A DNA stretch of 64,000 nucleotides from Lates calcarifer (lineage: Eukaryota > Chordata > Actinopteri > Centropomidae): the NCBI RefSeq assembly GCF_001640805.2, contig NC_066838.1, positions 10,342,066 through 10,406,065 on the forward strand. Direction: 5' to 3'. Positions 1-12,563 of the stretch are shown here, one piece after another (the stretch's first letter is position 1; the number at the start of each line of letters is the position of its first letter). The translations under genes and the position numbers were made by a program. Below the pieces are notes generated by a model, which searched no databases, was not told the origin of the DNA, and was given only the letters and a program-made list of their open reading frames with translations.

Positions 1-2396
1 AGAATAATACATTTAAATGTCTGACACCCGTTTGGTGACGTGGGGGTCAAGAAGGTAAAAACATTTCCCTCTGCACTAACAGAGAGTGTGTATTTTTCTG
101 TTACACTCTAGGTTACAAACTTAATGCTGTAAAATGTCAAGTCAGACTGCATTTCTCACTAAATTATTTTAATTTAGACATGAGATAGAACTGTTTCAAG
201 GAACAGTGTTTTTCATTTTCTTCAGGTTCTCTCATGAAGTTTACAATTCCTCCTAATAATTGGCAACCACAAAGAGTGTGAATGTGAAAACACTATTACA
301 AATTCTTCACTCTCAAAGCTTCTTTAAAAACTGGTTGCAGTGTACAAATTGTGTGAATTTTCCCACCAGATGTAAGGTACAGAAAATACAGGTGTGATCA
401 GTTACAAATCTGTTTGTGGTTTAGGTGGTAGACAGTCAGTCATGACCCCCTCCAGAGTAAGCTACTTTGTGTGGGGAATTCAGATAAAAAAAATAAATAA
501 CTGTAATTGCTGTGTGGAGTTTGGTCTGAATGTGAGCGTGAATAGGTGTTTGGCTCTATATGTTAGCCCTATGATAGACTGGCCAGTGTATCCCGCCTCT
601 TGCCTAATGTCAGCTAGGACTGGCAATAGCCCCCATGTGACTTATCCTTTTGGGTCACAGAGTGACACTGAGTGAGAGGCAGGGCACAATATGAAATAGA
701 AAAACTGATAAAACCAGTAGAAAGAAAGGGACTAGGTTAGTAAATCAGATTCTAAAACTGGAATTTTACCTTGAATTAAACAGACAAGAACTTCAAACAG
801 AGAGTAAATCCCAGCATGGACATTAGAGCAGCATTTTTTGTATTTAACCTATTTAAGAGTACTATAAAAATCTTAAAAATCCCCTGTGCAGGATTCAGTG
901 CCGTGTTTAAGGACACTCCAGCAGGGGGGATATTGGCATACACACAAAGACTTGAGCATGTCTGATTGTGTGGTTATAAGGTGACATCACGAGGCATTAT
1001 GCCGCAGGTGCCAAATGTTTAGTGAAGAAAAATGACAAATGCCAGGGTGATACTCACTCCCCATGTGATTGGTGGTGTAGTGTGTTATCTGATGCTGCTG
1101 TGTTTTCTCACTGTGAGCAGCAGCCTTTCATCTCTGCTTGTTCAGCACAGTATTTATCACCGATCAGTTGTGTGGCCCACAGAGTGGAGGTGGAAACTGG
1201 GAAACAGGTCGCCCTCACTGTTTCACATCAATCAGCAATTCAACATTAGGGGAAATGACAAATCAGATAGTGAGTGCATGACACTGTTAACTGTGAACAA
1301 TTTGCATCCTTGTACATAGTGTTTTAACTCCCGTGAAATCATCAGCATCCACTCATTTTCAGCCACATATACTTTCCGCTGCTTTCATTTTTTAACCTTT
1401 CATTTGCTCATTGTCAGAATCCAAGACTTGGCTGGTTCCCCACATTTAAAACAAATTAGATCTATGCTTCACTCATGCCTCACAGTTTTTAATGTGTTGT
1501 CATTCAGATATTGCCTAACGCAGCTCTGTGTCACCAGCCAAAATTCTGTCTAAATTCACTAAAACTTTTGGGAAGGACTGCATTTCCTGTCATTAGCAAT
1601 GTCATGTTGTTTTGCCTGGCATTTTGCGGTTGAACTGAAAACCCCCTTGTGGTTGAAGTGCTGTTGGCACTGTGGTGAGGATTATGTTTTCCTTTTTAGC
1701 ATTTACTGTACACTGGGGAATTTTATTAGACATTACACATCATAACACACTTGTCACCTCATACTAAATGTTGACTGCCCTTTTCACTGTTATGTATCGC
1801 TGTGTTGCTTTGTTGGTGACTTGGCTGTATGGCTGCTATATGTTTGACAGCACATTTTGTGTCTTTTTTATGCAAATTGAAAAAAAATTTCCACGTGCAT
1901 AAGGCAGTTAATAATCTTGAATCTTTCCACTGGTAGCAGTGCAGCAGCTGTTTTTCCCCCTGTGTGATTCAGTGTTCGTAGCCTTGTTTTGAAAAAAATC
2001 CCCACCAAAAATCATTACAGGATAATGTTGTTACTCTTCTACATTTTCCTTAATGTCAACAAATGCTATGGAAGGGCCAAAACTAACAACAACCAATCAG
2101 CAAGTTGAGGCTAGCGCTGTAGTCTCGATCTTCTGACGTGGTTAGCTCAAATGCATCTGTACAGACTGTTCATCTTGATGACCTTTTGTTTATCTTGAAA
2201 AACAAACCAAAGAACAGAACATTCTGCAGCATGGAGCCGTGCACTGAATCACAAAAAAGTTATTCCAGTCCACAAACGTAGCAGTACCACATTGGACAGA
2301 TAGCACAGGTCTTGTAGCTGACCTTATGCAACAGCAGAGTTTTCATTTTTGTGTTGTCAGTGTCCTCTGATTGTCTAATTGATTCTCTCCCCCCAG
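1..2396. other. Non-coding stretch left of the TNF-receptor death-domain exon
   Basis: This AT-rich, CpG-poor stretch holds no exon I can support. It is most simply read as intron sequence of the receptor gene, because it runs straight into a polypyrimidine tract and AG acceptor at 2391-2396. The open frames here lack splice sites and similarity to cysteine-rich TNF-receptor repeats. One frame around 1032-1150 encodes a run of hydrophobic residues that could imitate a membrane segment, but nothing supports it. Confidence 0.5.
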
Positions 2397-2782
2397 CTGC
2401 CAGACGAAATGAGCAATCAGAGCGTTGGCCGGCCATCGTCCTCTATGCAATTATCAAGGAGGTGCCCTTGCGTAGGTGGAAGGAGTTCTTGCGTCTGCTC
2501 TTGGTGACGGATCAGCAGATGGAGCGGGTGGAGCTGGAAGCCGGTTTGGGTCTGGGCTCCATGGAGACACAGTACCAGATGCTGAGGCTGTGGAGCCAGC
2601 GCTCCTCTGCTAGCCTTGACGACATCTTCTCCGCTTTGCACTATATGGATTTGTCCGGCTGTGCCCAGCTGCTGCAGGAAAGCCTGGAGAAGCTGCACTG
2701 GGGGCCTGAACAGAGGCAAGGTTTAGCTTCCTGCAGAAGTAACACAGACTGTGGTCTCAGTGGGGCATTACAGGAAACATGA
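2397..2782 (+). CDS. tnfrsf25: Death-domain TNF receptor, last exon (TNFRSF25/TNFRSF1A type)
   Basis: This is the terminal coding exon of a type I membrane death receptor. The family recruits TRADD-type adaptors through a cytoplasmic death domain and signals to NF-kB or apoptosis. The exon opens after a C-rich tract and AG at 2391-2396, in phase 1, and ends at TGA 2780-2782. The translation carries a complete death domain, with a VPxRRWKEF helix motif, then a QYxMLxxW motif, then MDLSGC near the end. About 30 residues follow the domain. The VPxRRWKEF and QYxML pattern resembles human TNFRSF25 (DR3), while LYA and MDL-GC resemble TNFRSF1A, so the paralogue is uncertain. The TNFRSF25 name leans on ttc34 next door, since both are on human 1p36, though not adjacent there. 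The extracellular cysteine-rich repeats and the membrane segment are not in the window, so this entry is partial. Family assignment is firm; the symbol is tentative. Confidence 0.65.
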
Positions 2783-4690
2783 GTCTGTATGTAGAGACAT
2801 AAATATCATGCTACTATGTAATGCAGCACATCAGTGCTTCAAACCTGGACACCAGTGCATAAGACTTGAAACTTGATCCATACTGAGTAATGCAGATGTA
2901 TATTACAGTTTAAGCATGAAAAAGCATTACGGAGCTTACGGAGAGATTCTGATAGGTCCATCTGCAATTGGACTTTTCCCTCTTATTTTAATGGATAAAT
3001 ATCATCAAATCCATTCCAGATAAGTGTTTAATATGGCAGAATCAGCAGCATAACTGGAGCTTGGATCATTAAGTGGCCTCTTCAGATATATTTTAAGAAA
3101 GACATCATGCTTGTTAATATTCTGTAGTAATCTACAGTAGGCGAGAGAAAATTAATCTAGAAAAAAGAATGAATGGAAATTCCCTTCTGTGTCCTATCAA
3201 ATACCACTTAACCTTCAGGTTCTGTTGTGGTGTTTTCTAAAAGTCAGTAGTGGGGGGCTGCCGTTTCAGAGTGCACTGCTTAAATGTGAAAATGTTTAAC
3301 TGTGATTGTATAAGATTAAAGGTAAGTAGGCCAAAACAAAGACAAACATCCGAAGTCAAGAAGCAATTCACATTTACCTCCAGAAACTGGTGCTCATCTT
3401 TTCTTTTTTTTTCTTTTTTAAAGCATGTTACTAGTCAAAGTAAAGACTCTTGTTCAGTTTGAGTATTTAAACTGTGTGAATATTTCAGTGTACATCTATG
3501 ATGTTTGAGCAGCACTGTGACAGAACATATCACAGTGTCTGACATTTCCTTCATCCCATTTGACATGTCAGTCTGGTAGAACAACCCAGCCGCTAATTCT
3601 TGTGAACCCTCATGAGGGAAGGGAACCGAAATCCCCACAGGACGTCAGTTTTTCAGTTTCCTGCAAATAAATGGTGACAAGGTGGAGCAGGCTGGGTTTT
3701 TCCTCACCACACATATTCCATCCAAACTGATGGTTTCCTCTGGTGGTGTTGTTGTATCTCACTTTGAGAATTTGTTTTGTGTCAGTTAAGTTACTGACAG
3801 TAAAGAAGTTGGACTTTCCAATAAGAGAGTTTATTAATGAATGTATTAATGTGAATCTAGGTCAGTGGTTTTGAGCTGTGGATTTGAGCTGTATGCGTGT
3901 GTATATATTTATAATAATTATTTCATTTCTGAAACTTCCTATGGATGTTTGCATATGTTGTTACAAAGTTCAGTGAATGGATTAGCGTATAAAAAACTAG
4001 CACTGTTTATCCTCACTGGAGTTACCTATGTTACAACTGTATGTTAACGTGCTACTGTCATGAATAAAATTCTTGGCCACAAGATGGGAGTGTTGGCCGA
4101 GTGTTTGAACAGCAGCAGCTGGTGTGCAGTTTCGAACACAGGACCCTGTACAAAGAAAATGTAGGCAGGGTGCTTGAGGAGCTTTTATTCTTGGGGAGGA
4201 TTAGACCAGTCTCATGAATTGCAAATTCTACTTTGGCACAAAGAACAGCTGTCCTACATTGTTCACATCCCCTGGATAGAAAAAGAATAGATCCCATAAA
4301 GAGAGACATTTATCATATTCGTAATATGTTTATAGACATATAACAGCAGTGCGTGTAAATAAACATTCGCGTGATTTTTTTTTCCATTGTACAAAAATAT
4401 ATAGATATGCTGCCAAGTAGCTATGATGAGGGAACTTGTATTCTTAACAAGTGTACCTGAATGCAGCATTTCAGTTAGACTTTTCAATTCATGCTGACGT
4501 TTGACAGGAGTTATCAATACAAAAATCAAAATCGTAATTGTGAAGTATAATCTATTGATGTGGGAAACTATAATTCAATGCATATTATTTAGCTCCCAAA
4601 TGTTTGCATTGTCATTGACCGATATCCAAGTAGTATAAATGAGCCTAGACCTATCTTATATAGACAGGAAACATGCAGTTTAGTTACCAC
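2783..4690 (+). other. 3' UTR / downstream flank of the TNF-receptor gene
   Basis: No coding sequence is visible. AATAAA hexamers at 3666-3671 and 4063-4068 on the + strand are candidate polyadenylation signals for the death-receptor transcript. The open frames on both strands in this stretch are short and have no recognisable domains. Confidence 0.4.
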
Positions 4691-5367
4691 GTTTTCTGTC
4701 TGGGAAAATAACGAGCGTTTCTTCGCTGGTATTTAAATGACCTTTTGTCACTTTCACAAATTTTTCTCACTTTCAGCATTTCAGCAAGCACCGAGCGTCT
4801 GCCTCTGTTTGCGCTAGCGTGAAGGAACAGATTTTTATCGCCGATTTTGTGCGATATTAGGGCGAAAATGTTAAACCTCTTAACAACTAATAATGAGCGT
4901 TAGTGGTTTCCACTGGCAACCGGACTCGTGCTCACGCGAACAACAGCTCGCGCACCAACAGACCGTCCCACACTGACAACGGAGGAGACAGGAGGGAGTT
5001 TACCGAGACGTGAATCTTGGTGCGGTTGGTTTTTTTTTTTTTTTTTTTTTTATCTTGTTGCTCTTTCTGTCTGTGTCTTTCCACCTGTAGCAGTATCTAA
5101 AAGTAAAAAAAAAAGCTTCGCTACAGCTTTTGTTGAATGAGCGGACACACCGTGTTGTCCTGGCAACTCTGAACCGACAGCTATTGAATTACAAAAATGG
5201 GGCCCAGGTTTTCTGTTCTCGGGACACTCAGTTACAGAAAAAGAGCTGACAGTGACCGTATCACTAAGTTAGTTTCCTTATTCAGACTTGTAAAAAGTAA
5301 CGGATTTAGGTCGGTTTTGTTCAGTTTTTGGAGGGTCTACTGTTGGCAACAAAAGCCAAAGCAGCAG
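4690..5367 (+). promoter_or_regulatory. CpG-richer segment, probable ttc34 promoter and untranslated first exon
   Basis: CpG dinucleotides are clearly more frequent here than in the flanks, especially at 4700-5010, and a run of about 21 T lies at 5031-5051. A good splice donor (CAG then GTAGGT) follows position 5367. It pairs naturally with the acceptor ending at 6476, just ahead of the ttc34 start codon. I infer a non-coding first exon ending at 5367. The transcription start cannot be fixed from the sequence. Confidence 0.4.
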
Positions 5368-5637
5368 GTAGGTGAACCATAGAGCCAAAAATCCGCCTTC
5401 ACAGGCAAGGTGGCTAATAAGTTTTCAGAATGCCAAAAAAAATAATAATCATATTAAAATTAGGTATTTATTTTACTAATTCTGACTGTAGTAGTTTTCG
5501 CTGACAATATATTATTTGTTAATGTCACATGACAACGGTGCATTATATCCTTAAATTTGACACAGTTTGTTCAGTTGCTTCCTAAACCTTCACCAATCCA
5601 CATCGAGGCTGAATGTAAAAAAACAAAAAACAAAAAC

Positions 5638-5929
5638 AGTACTGTGCAAACGTTTTATGAACTATAATTCAAGTGTGGAATGAATGCTTTCAAAAACAAT
5701 GCCATCAGCGGTTTTATTTACCAATCAGCTTATTTTAAAGTCTAATAAGCAGATAAAACATATACCAAATCAGTATTTGGCGTGACCATCCTTTGCCTTC
5801 GAAACAGCACCATTGTCCAGGCTCAGTATTTCAAGGTGCTTGCAGGCAGGTTGTTACAGGACTTCTTGTTCCTCTCGTAGCTGAAAATTCTAAACATCTA
5901 AAATGCCTAAAACCTTTGCACAATACTTG
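5638..5929. mobile_element. Non-autonomous Tc1-like DNA transposon (MITE)
   Basis: The segment starts with CAGTACTGTGCAAACGTTTT and ends with a near-perfect inverted copy (AAACCTTTGCACAATACTT read on the + strand). It carries the internal phrase 'gtatttggcgtgaccatcctttgcc' in part, which I recognise from a very common fish Tc1-type repeat. It encodes no protein. It sits in the inferred first intron of ttc34. Confidence 0.7.
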
Positions 5930-6232
5930 ATAAGAATTTTAGTTTAATAATTACCAATTATTTTTGCAATGATGGTGCCTTGACTGAACACGGTTTTGTG
6001 TTTCTTTTTAAGAGAATACCACAAAACTACTGCAAAATGGAGAGGTGCATCAGTATCATGTAGTAAAGAAAATGTCACAAAACACCGGTTCCAGTGTGGG
6101 CCAAATATCAGCAGTGAAAACAATATGAAAATATTAAACCTGCACCAACATATGTTTCATATCTCAGCATCCATAGAGTGGATTTGTTTGTTTTTCATTA
6201 ACCATGGGATTTTTTCACTGAAGGCATGTTGC

Positions 6233-6420
6233 CATGTCACAGTGGGAAAACTGTATGAATAATAAAATCAGTGATGGCAGAATTCCATTTAGCTACTTGA
6301 GTTTCAGGGTCCTGATATTACGCACGCTGTCATGCTATCTTACCTGGACACTTGAATAGAACACCTGTGCTTTTCCTGCTATGACAAGTCAAAATGTTTG
6401 CTGTGAGAAATGATTGTAAG
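6233..6420 (+). repeat. Dispersed repeat, copy A (upstream of ttc34 exon 2)
   Basis: This shares an extended, interrupted similarity with 8337-8548. Both contain AATTCCATTTAG, a TTTCAGGGT block about 15 bases later, a CATGCT block, an A(C)CTGAATA/ACTTGAATA block, and finally GTCAAAATGT(T/C)TGCTGTGA. Order and orientation are the same in both. It is a diverged interspersed repeat; I cannot name the family. Confidence 0.6.
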
Positions 6421-6476
6421 GAGACATTTTGATACAATATTCTTACTATTCAAACTCTTGTCTTGTTTTTAAACAG

Positions 6477-9400
6477 CAGGTGACGCCAATGACAGCTTCA
6501 CTGTGAACAGGTGAAGGTGGGAAAACAGACTGAGGGACTGAGGGAGCCTGCTGCTTGATCATGACTGCTCTGGTTCACCCTGGAGTCAATGTTCAAGAGC
6601 TATGTGAGGATGGAGACAAGTTCCTTAAGGCTGGAGACCTGAGGAGGGCAACCTCCTTCTACATGTCTGCCTTCAGGACTCACGCTACCTCCACTGTGTC
6701 CCACATGCGGAAACTGGAGAAGTCCAGCCTGGCTGGGGTGATCTCTATCTTAGAGGGCTGGCTTGACAGTCATGGGGACAACCAGCCTACTGAAGGTGTT
6801 AATAAAGGTCTGGCTGCTGTGTTTCTGTCCACGCTCTGCCCCAACAATCTGTCAGCCACCATTTTCAAAATGGAGTCTCTTCTTCAGAGTGGTGGTCATG
6901 GATGTGAGGAGATTTTTGCCCGCTGCACTGCTCTGCTTGAGGGGAAGAGGAACCCTCATCCAGAGGGATTGACTCGCATGGTGTTGGAAATAACTCGTGC
7001 CCTGGCCTGCTTGTTCACAGAGCCTCAGAGTATTAAGGGGTTGAAGCTTTACCTCGAAGCTTACCAGAGTAATAAATCTGAAATTGTCACACTGGTGAAA
7101 ACCAGACAGACCCAGCACCTATCAAAAATTGTGAAGGCCTTTACTGCCCAAATACTGCACATGCATCCTTCTCTGATGTGTGATGGTGAGTGGGCAGTGA
7201 CAACAAAGGAGAATGATAGGCATAGTGTAGAGGCTTCTTCTGTAATTATTGAGTTTTTGTTGGCCATCTCACCTGGTAATAGAGAAGTGCAGGAACTTAA
7301 AGCCGGGTATTTGTTTTTGACAGGTAGGTTTGGGGACAGTGCAGAGGTGTACTCTGCTCTCTTGCATCATGGTCAATGTCAGAAAATGTCAGAGAGCGAT
7401 ACAGACAAGTCAGTCCAAGACAGTCCCGAGAGAAGAGCTCGGCTCTTAACCAGTCGAGCTGCTGCCTGCTTCTCAGCAGGTGGACGGACTGCAGAGGCGT
7501 GTGGGGATCTTGGCGAAGCATTTGAGATCCACCCTGCCACTGCCCGAATTTATTTCCAAAAGCTCTTCACAAATCATGGTACAGGGGTGGCTGCTCGCAA
7601 CCAACTCCGTCAGCAGGCAGAGAGGGGCCTGTGTGGCTACAGAGAGAGGGTCCTCATTCGTCCTGACCTGCGGTCCACTGAGGGAGTTGAACTCCTGGAC
7701 CCTGTCATCACTCAGTTACGGACTCTGTGCCATTTAGAGCCTGACGGAGGATGCAGGGAGCTGCGAGTACGACTTGCCGACTGTCTTCTCCTCAGAGGGG
7801 AACACAAAGAGGCCCTCTCTATCTGTAGCCAGCTAGCCGCTGCCCAAGGTCAGCAGAGCTATCAAAACACAGTACAGGTTCTTCGTGGATATGCAAGACT
7901 TCTCTCCGATGACCACAAGGGGGCGTTAGAAGACTTCCAGTCTGTGATTGAACACAACACCCCCCACCCGTCCAGCTGTGTGCGGGCGCTCTGTGGCAGG
8001 GGGCTCCTGCGCATGATGGGTGGCTTAAACTACCTCACAGCTCTAGACTATGTGACAGCCAGCAGGCTACATCCACAGGAAACAGCACTGACTGCTCGCT
8101 GCTTGGTGCCATGGAACTGCCGGGGGCTGCTGTTTACTGTTTTAGTGGAGCAGGGACGAATCATGCTGGAGGGGACTGGAGAGCACAAATCCAAATCCAG
8201 ATCCACTGAAAACTCCCAGCAGCCTCAGCAGGAGGATCAGCTGCATGTACCGTCAAAGAAAGACCACAGATCAGGGTATGATTTTGTCTCATATGCACTT
8301 TATATGCAGTAGGCCTTTTGACAGGAGACATTTTGGCATATCACAGCAGGACAAGCACATGTGTGAATCATAAAGTTAGCGATGACTGAATTCCATTTAG
8401 TTGCTTCATTTTCAGGGTGCTGGCATTGGTCATGCTGATTCACTGCTACACAGCCATGGCTTACTGGGGAACCTGAATATAATGGAATTACTTTTAATTT
8501 TCTAATAACACAGGTCAAAATGTCTGCTGTGAAAAAGACTGGTGGCGTGTAACAAGTTTACAAAAGTTTACTATAACTTTCAGGTGATTTCTTTAGTTCT
8601 GTGCTAAACATCTCAATAAAACCACGACATGCAGTTTTTACATGCTCTAATGAAAGTCCTCATCCATGTTTTTTCAGTTGAATATATTTGCTCGATGTAG
8701 CACCTCTTCCCACTTTTTACATTAGGACTCCTGCTGGTGTCCATTCCCTGGCTGTGCTGCTGATGGAGCTCCAGCCAGGTGCCGATGGACCTCAGATTCT
8801 GGCAGCAGATGCCTTGTATCAGCTTGGTCGGGTGGAGGAGGCGTACCGGCTACTGTTGTCTGTAGGGCCCACCAGTCCTCGGGCGCCCATTCTGGCTCGC
8901 CTCGCCCTGCTGCAGCTGCACAGAGGCTTTCTTTATGACACCAATCAGGTACATATAATTCTGTCCAGAGGCGCCAGTAGTTCTTCAAAGGAGATCCAGG
9001 GCGTCCTTCTGCCAAACTATAATTACTGCTATAATTATTATTTAATGTGAACAGTTTCATGATTTAGCCATTAGATCTGCTGACAGATATAAATGCCTGT
9101 GCTTATCTCTTACATATTTCTGAAGTTACCACTGTACTGAAATTTATCTCATTCATGTATTTATTTACAATGAGTTGACAATAGATCCTGTTGTTCTTCA
9201 TCAATCCTCATGGTGACTGGTGACACAACACATCAGTACAGCAAATCTGTTCTTATCTCACCACATCAACCACAGCTGCACAAATACAAACATACTACAA
9301 GACTATGGTGAGATCCAGCAGAGAAAGAGGAACATTAAAACAGTCTAATCACCTGTAGAATCATCTGTGTGGTCAACATTAGATCTGCAGATCAGTTTAA

Positions 9401-12400
9401 ATATTAGATTTGCAATTTCAACTTTCAAATTTTCATTTTTAAAAAACTATCTGAAAATAAGTCAACAATGACTTTATCCGCCTTTCTATGTTTATATTAG
9501 TCACAGATAACTTACAGAGCTGTGGAATGCAGTAACACCACAGAACTGTCTCATGTAGCCTGTGAAACAAATTTCATACCTATCTATTTTTCTTGCAGCT
9601 GCTGAAAAAGCTCATTCAGTGTGGCGATACCAGCTGCTTGCGCCCCCTGCTGGTTGTAGCGCAACAGAGGGACCGTGCGCTGCTGCAGGGACACTGTCAC
9701 TCTGCTGCAAAACGCATCCTGGAGGGCACAAGAGAGGAGAGCGCTGTCAGGGAGGCTGTGGCTTATCTCTCCGTCGCTATCATGGCATCTGGTGATTAGA
9801 ATCTGATGAGAAATATTGATGCTTGTCACTGGTCTGATTTTGATTGTTGACTTAATTAACAGCAGGTAATACTTTAATCTAGATAGGGGGAATGATTAAA
9901 GGGGTAAAGGGAAGGTTTGGCACAAAACAGAAGTTGTGTTTTGGCTTCCGTTCAGCTGAGATACATGTCAAACAGACATACTGAATGCAAACAGACAGAT
10001 TGGCTGTGTATTGTTTAACTAGAGGACAGTCAACCTGAGAAGAAACCTATCAATGTCGAGCCATTTCAACACCTATCATACATGCTCCTACTACATGTAT
10101 TTAGATCTGTACTTTTTCATGTATAACTATTGAAATAGTCAACATGGCCATGTGAGATGACAATGTAAATACCATAAAACCAATCAAGTAATTGTGTTTT
10201 TCAAGGTGGTGAGGCAGCAGATTCCTTGTTGGAAAGAGCAAGGTGTTATGCCCTGTTGGGCCAACAAAAGACAGCCATCTTTGATTTCAGTGCCATTCTG
10301 AGGGTGCACCCAAAACATGTTCAGGCCCTCTGTGGAAGAGGCTTCACCTATCTCATGCTGAATCAACAAAAGGTATTCTTGATTTGAAACACTGTCAAAA
10401 TGTGCCTTGTGTGCCTTATGGCAGATCTTACTCTTGTTTTTTGCTCTGTCCTTGTCTAAACTTTATGTCACTCCAGGCAGGTTCACAATGAAAAGTAACA
10501 ACGAAAAGCTGAATTTCAGGTGTCACAATATTTAGTGACTCATGTAAACTGCCAGTATTATGCTTATGATGATCAACGTTAGTGTGGATAAAGAGGCAAA
10601 AGATGTTTCATTTCATGAGACAAAGTTTGGGCAAATGGGATTCACAGAATTTGAGGGTTTTCTTTTACAAACATAGTGGAAATATGACTGACTGGAAAGA
10701 TGTAATTTTACAGAAAATTGGTGGAGCTGTAGGAGATGTGTATGTTCAATATAAATATTCAATTCAAATGGCCTTTTTTCCCCCATATTATAGGAATGCA
10801 CTCATGATATCCTGGCAGCACTTCAGATAAACACAGACATAGTCACCAAAGACATCCTGTCACTCAAGGACAAGGCACGGAAGCTCATCTGTGATTGGCT
10901 GCATCAGTTTTGTCGGACCAATCTGTCAGACATCCTGGCCACTAATGCCATCCCCTGCCACGAAGAGCAGCTTAGAGAGGCTTTTGTAATCGGTGGAGCT
11001 CTGATGAGGACTGACTGCAGAGACCCCCGATGGCATCTCCTCTATGTGGACATACTCTTAGCCAAAGGTAAGATGTGAACTTGATCCCACTGGAAATGGT
11101 TTAGCCTGTGTAGTGTTTCCACCTAAATTAAAAAAAAAGTACTATCTGAGCTGGCACACCTTGTTTACAGTAATCCTTACTCCCACTGTTATGGTCCATC
11201 TGCTCCAGGTGAAGTTAAGGCTGCAGGCTCTCATCTGTGCCAGGTGTTTGGCCAGGAGCCAAGAGATGCAGTGGCCCAGGCCAGGCTGGGCGTGGTGGAG
11301 GCCTGGCAACAGAACTACTGCAGCGCAGCTTGCAGGCTCAGCAAACTGACTGAGAAAGATGCATCCAATCTGGAGTTCTTGCTGGCCCTGATCCCATTTA
11401 GTCAGCGAAAACGCATGGCACAGGTAAGCCTGAATGCTGGAATCCTAGATCTTAGTTTAAGAGCGAGTGCCATGGGCAAAATAATTTGTTCTAGTAAGAG
11501 CAGCATTTTTTATTCTACCATCATCAGCAAATTAGTTTTATCATTTAGCTGCAGACACATTTCCATGACAGAGATGAAAAATGTGCCCACATCTCTTCTT
11601 TTAGATTGACAGAGAGCAATATAGTTGAGTTTTGCAAAAAAAAAACCAAAAACATTCACATTATAATATCACGAATTATGTATCACCAGAATTAACTCAC
11701 TCACTCACTGAAATTTAATCACTCGCCATCTAATATGTGGTGTTGTCTTTCAGTCTTATCACACTGACAGAGCTGAGGTCCTCTGTGATTCTGTCCCTGA
11801 TTCCTTTTTTTTCTCAATATAATTTCTTATTTTTCTGTTTTTGCATGGTATCATTCCTATTTACTTCACTTTTTATATTTTAACATAGTGCAGACTAAAA
11901 TATATCAGAAAACCTAGATAAAACTGTCAATTTAGGAAGTTCTCTCTGAACATACCATGATGCCTATTTTATATTTAAAAGCAGCACATTAATTGCTGGG
12001 CATCTATATTTTAACAGGCAGCAGTGCAGGAAGCCAGCAGTGTGTCATCAGGTGGCCAGTGGGATCGGGCCCTCACACTCCTGACTGTAGCAGTACAAGC
12101 AGTGGGCAATCACAGACTCCAGTATCTTCGCCAGCGTGCTGCCTGCCTTGCTCAGCTGGGCTTACACCAGCGGGCCATAGCTGACCTGGACAGAGTGATT
12201 GAAAAACACGGTGGAATCAACTCTAGCTGCTCAGATGACCCCCAAGTCTGGGCGGAGGACCTGTGTCGACGAGGTCGCAGCCTGGTGCTCTGTTCCAGAG
12301 AAGGAGCAGCTCTGGAGGACTTCACCCGGGCCCTGGAGCTCCACAGGGACCAGGCCATCCAGTGTGTGGAGGCTGGTTTGGGCAGGCTTCGTCTGGCTGA

Positions 12401-12563
12401 GTGCTTCCTGCGGGGGGCACTGCAGCACTATGGGGAGCAACAGCTCAGTAAAGCCTGGACATTCATTGAATGTGGTCTCATTGTGGACAACGAGAACACA
12501 GAGCTCCGCAGACTGAGAGCAAGGGTCAAACGGGAAGTGGCCAGCCCTTGCAACGTCAACTAG
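6477..12563 (+). CDS. ttc34: Tetratricopeptide repeat protein 34
   Basis: ttc34 encodes a large helical-repeat scaffold of the TPR class; its partners are not known to me. The start is ATG 6561, in an exon whose acceptor ends at 6476. Coding exons are 6561-8275, 8726-8948, 9599-9791, 10206-10372, 10794-11067, 11209-11423 and 12018-12563 (stop TAG 12561-12563). All introns are GT-AG and every junction keeps phase. The sum is 3333 nt, giving 1110 residues, close to the mammalian protein of just over 1000. TPR-like helix pairs with the usual small and aromatic spacing are visible around residues 405-510, 590-645, 711-766 and 940-1060. Typical pieces are ALEDFQSVIEH, AIFDFSAILRVHP and ALEDFTRALELH. 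No signal peptide or membrane segment is seen. The first coding exon is unusually long (571 codons). The gene converges on alas2, and its 3' UTR must be short. Confidence 0.93.
8337..8548 (+). repeat. Dispersed repeat, copy B (ttc34 intron)
   Basis: This is the second copy of the repeat seen at 6233-6420, in the same orientation, beginning about 60 bp after the donor of the long ttc34 exon. The two copies bracket that exon. Confidence 0.6.

Noticed and set aside
1032..1319. Open frame with a run of hydrophobic residues resembling a transmembrane exon of the TNF receptor
   Set aside because: No splice sites fit, there is no cysteine-rich or juxtamembrane similarity, and base composition matches the flanking intron.
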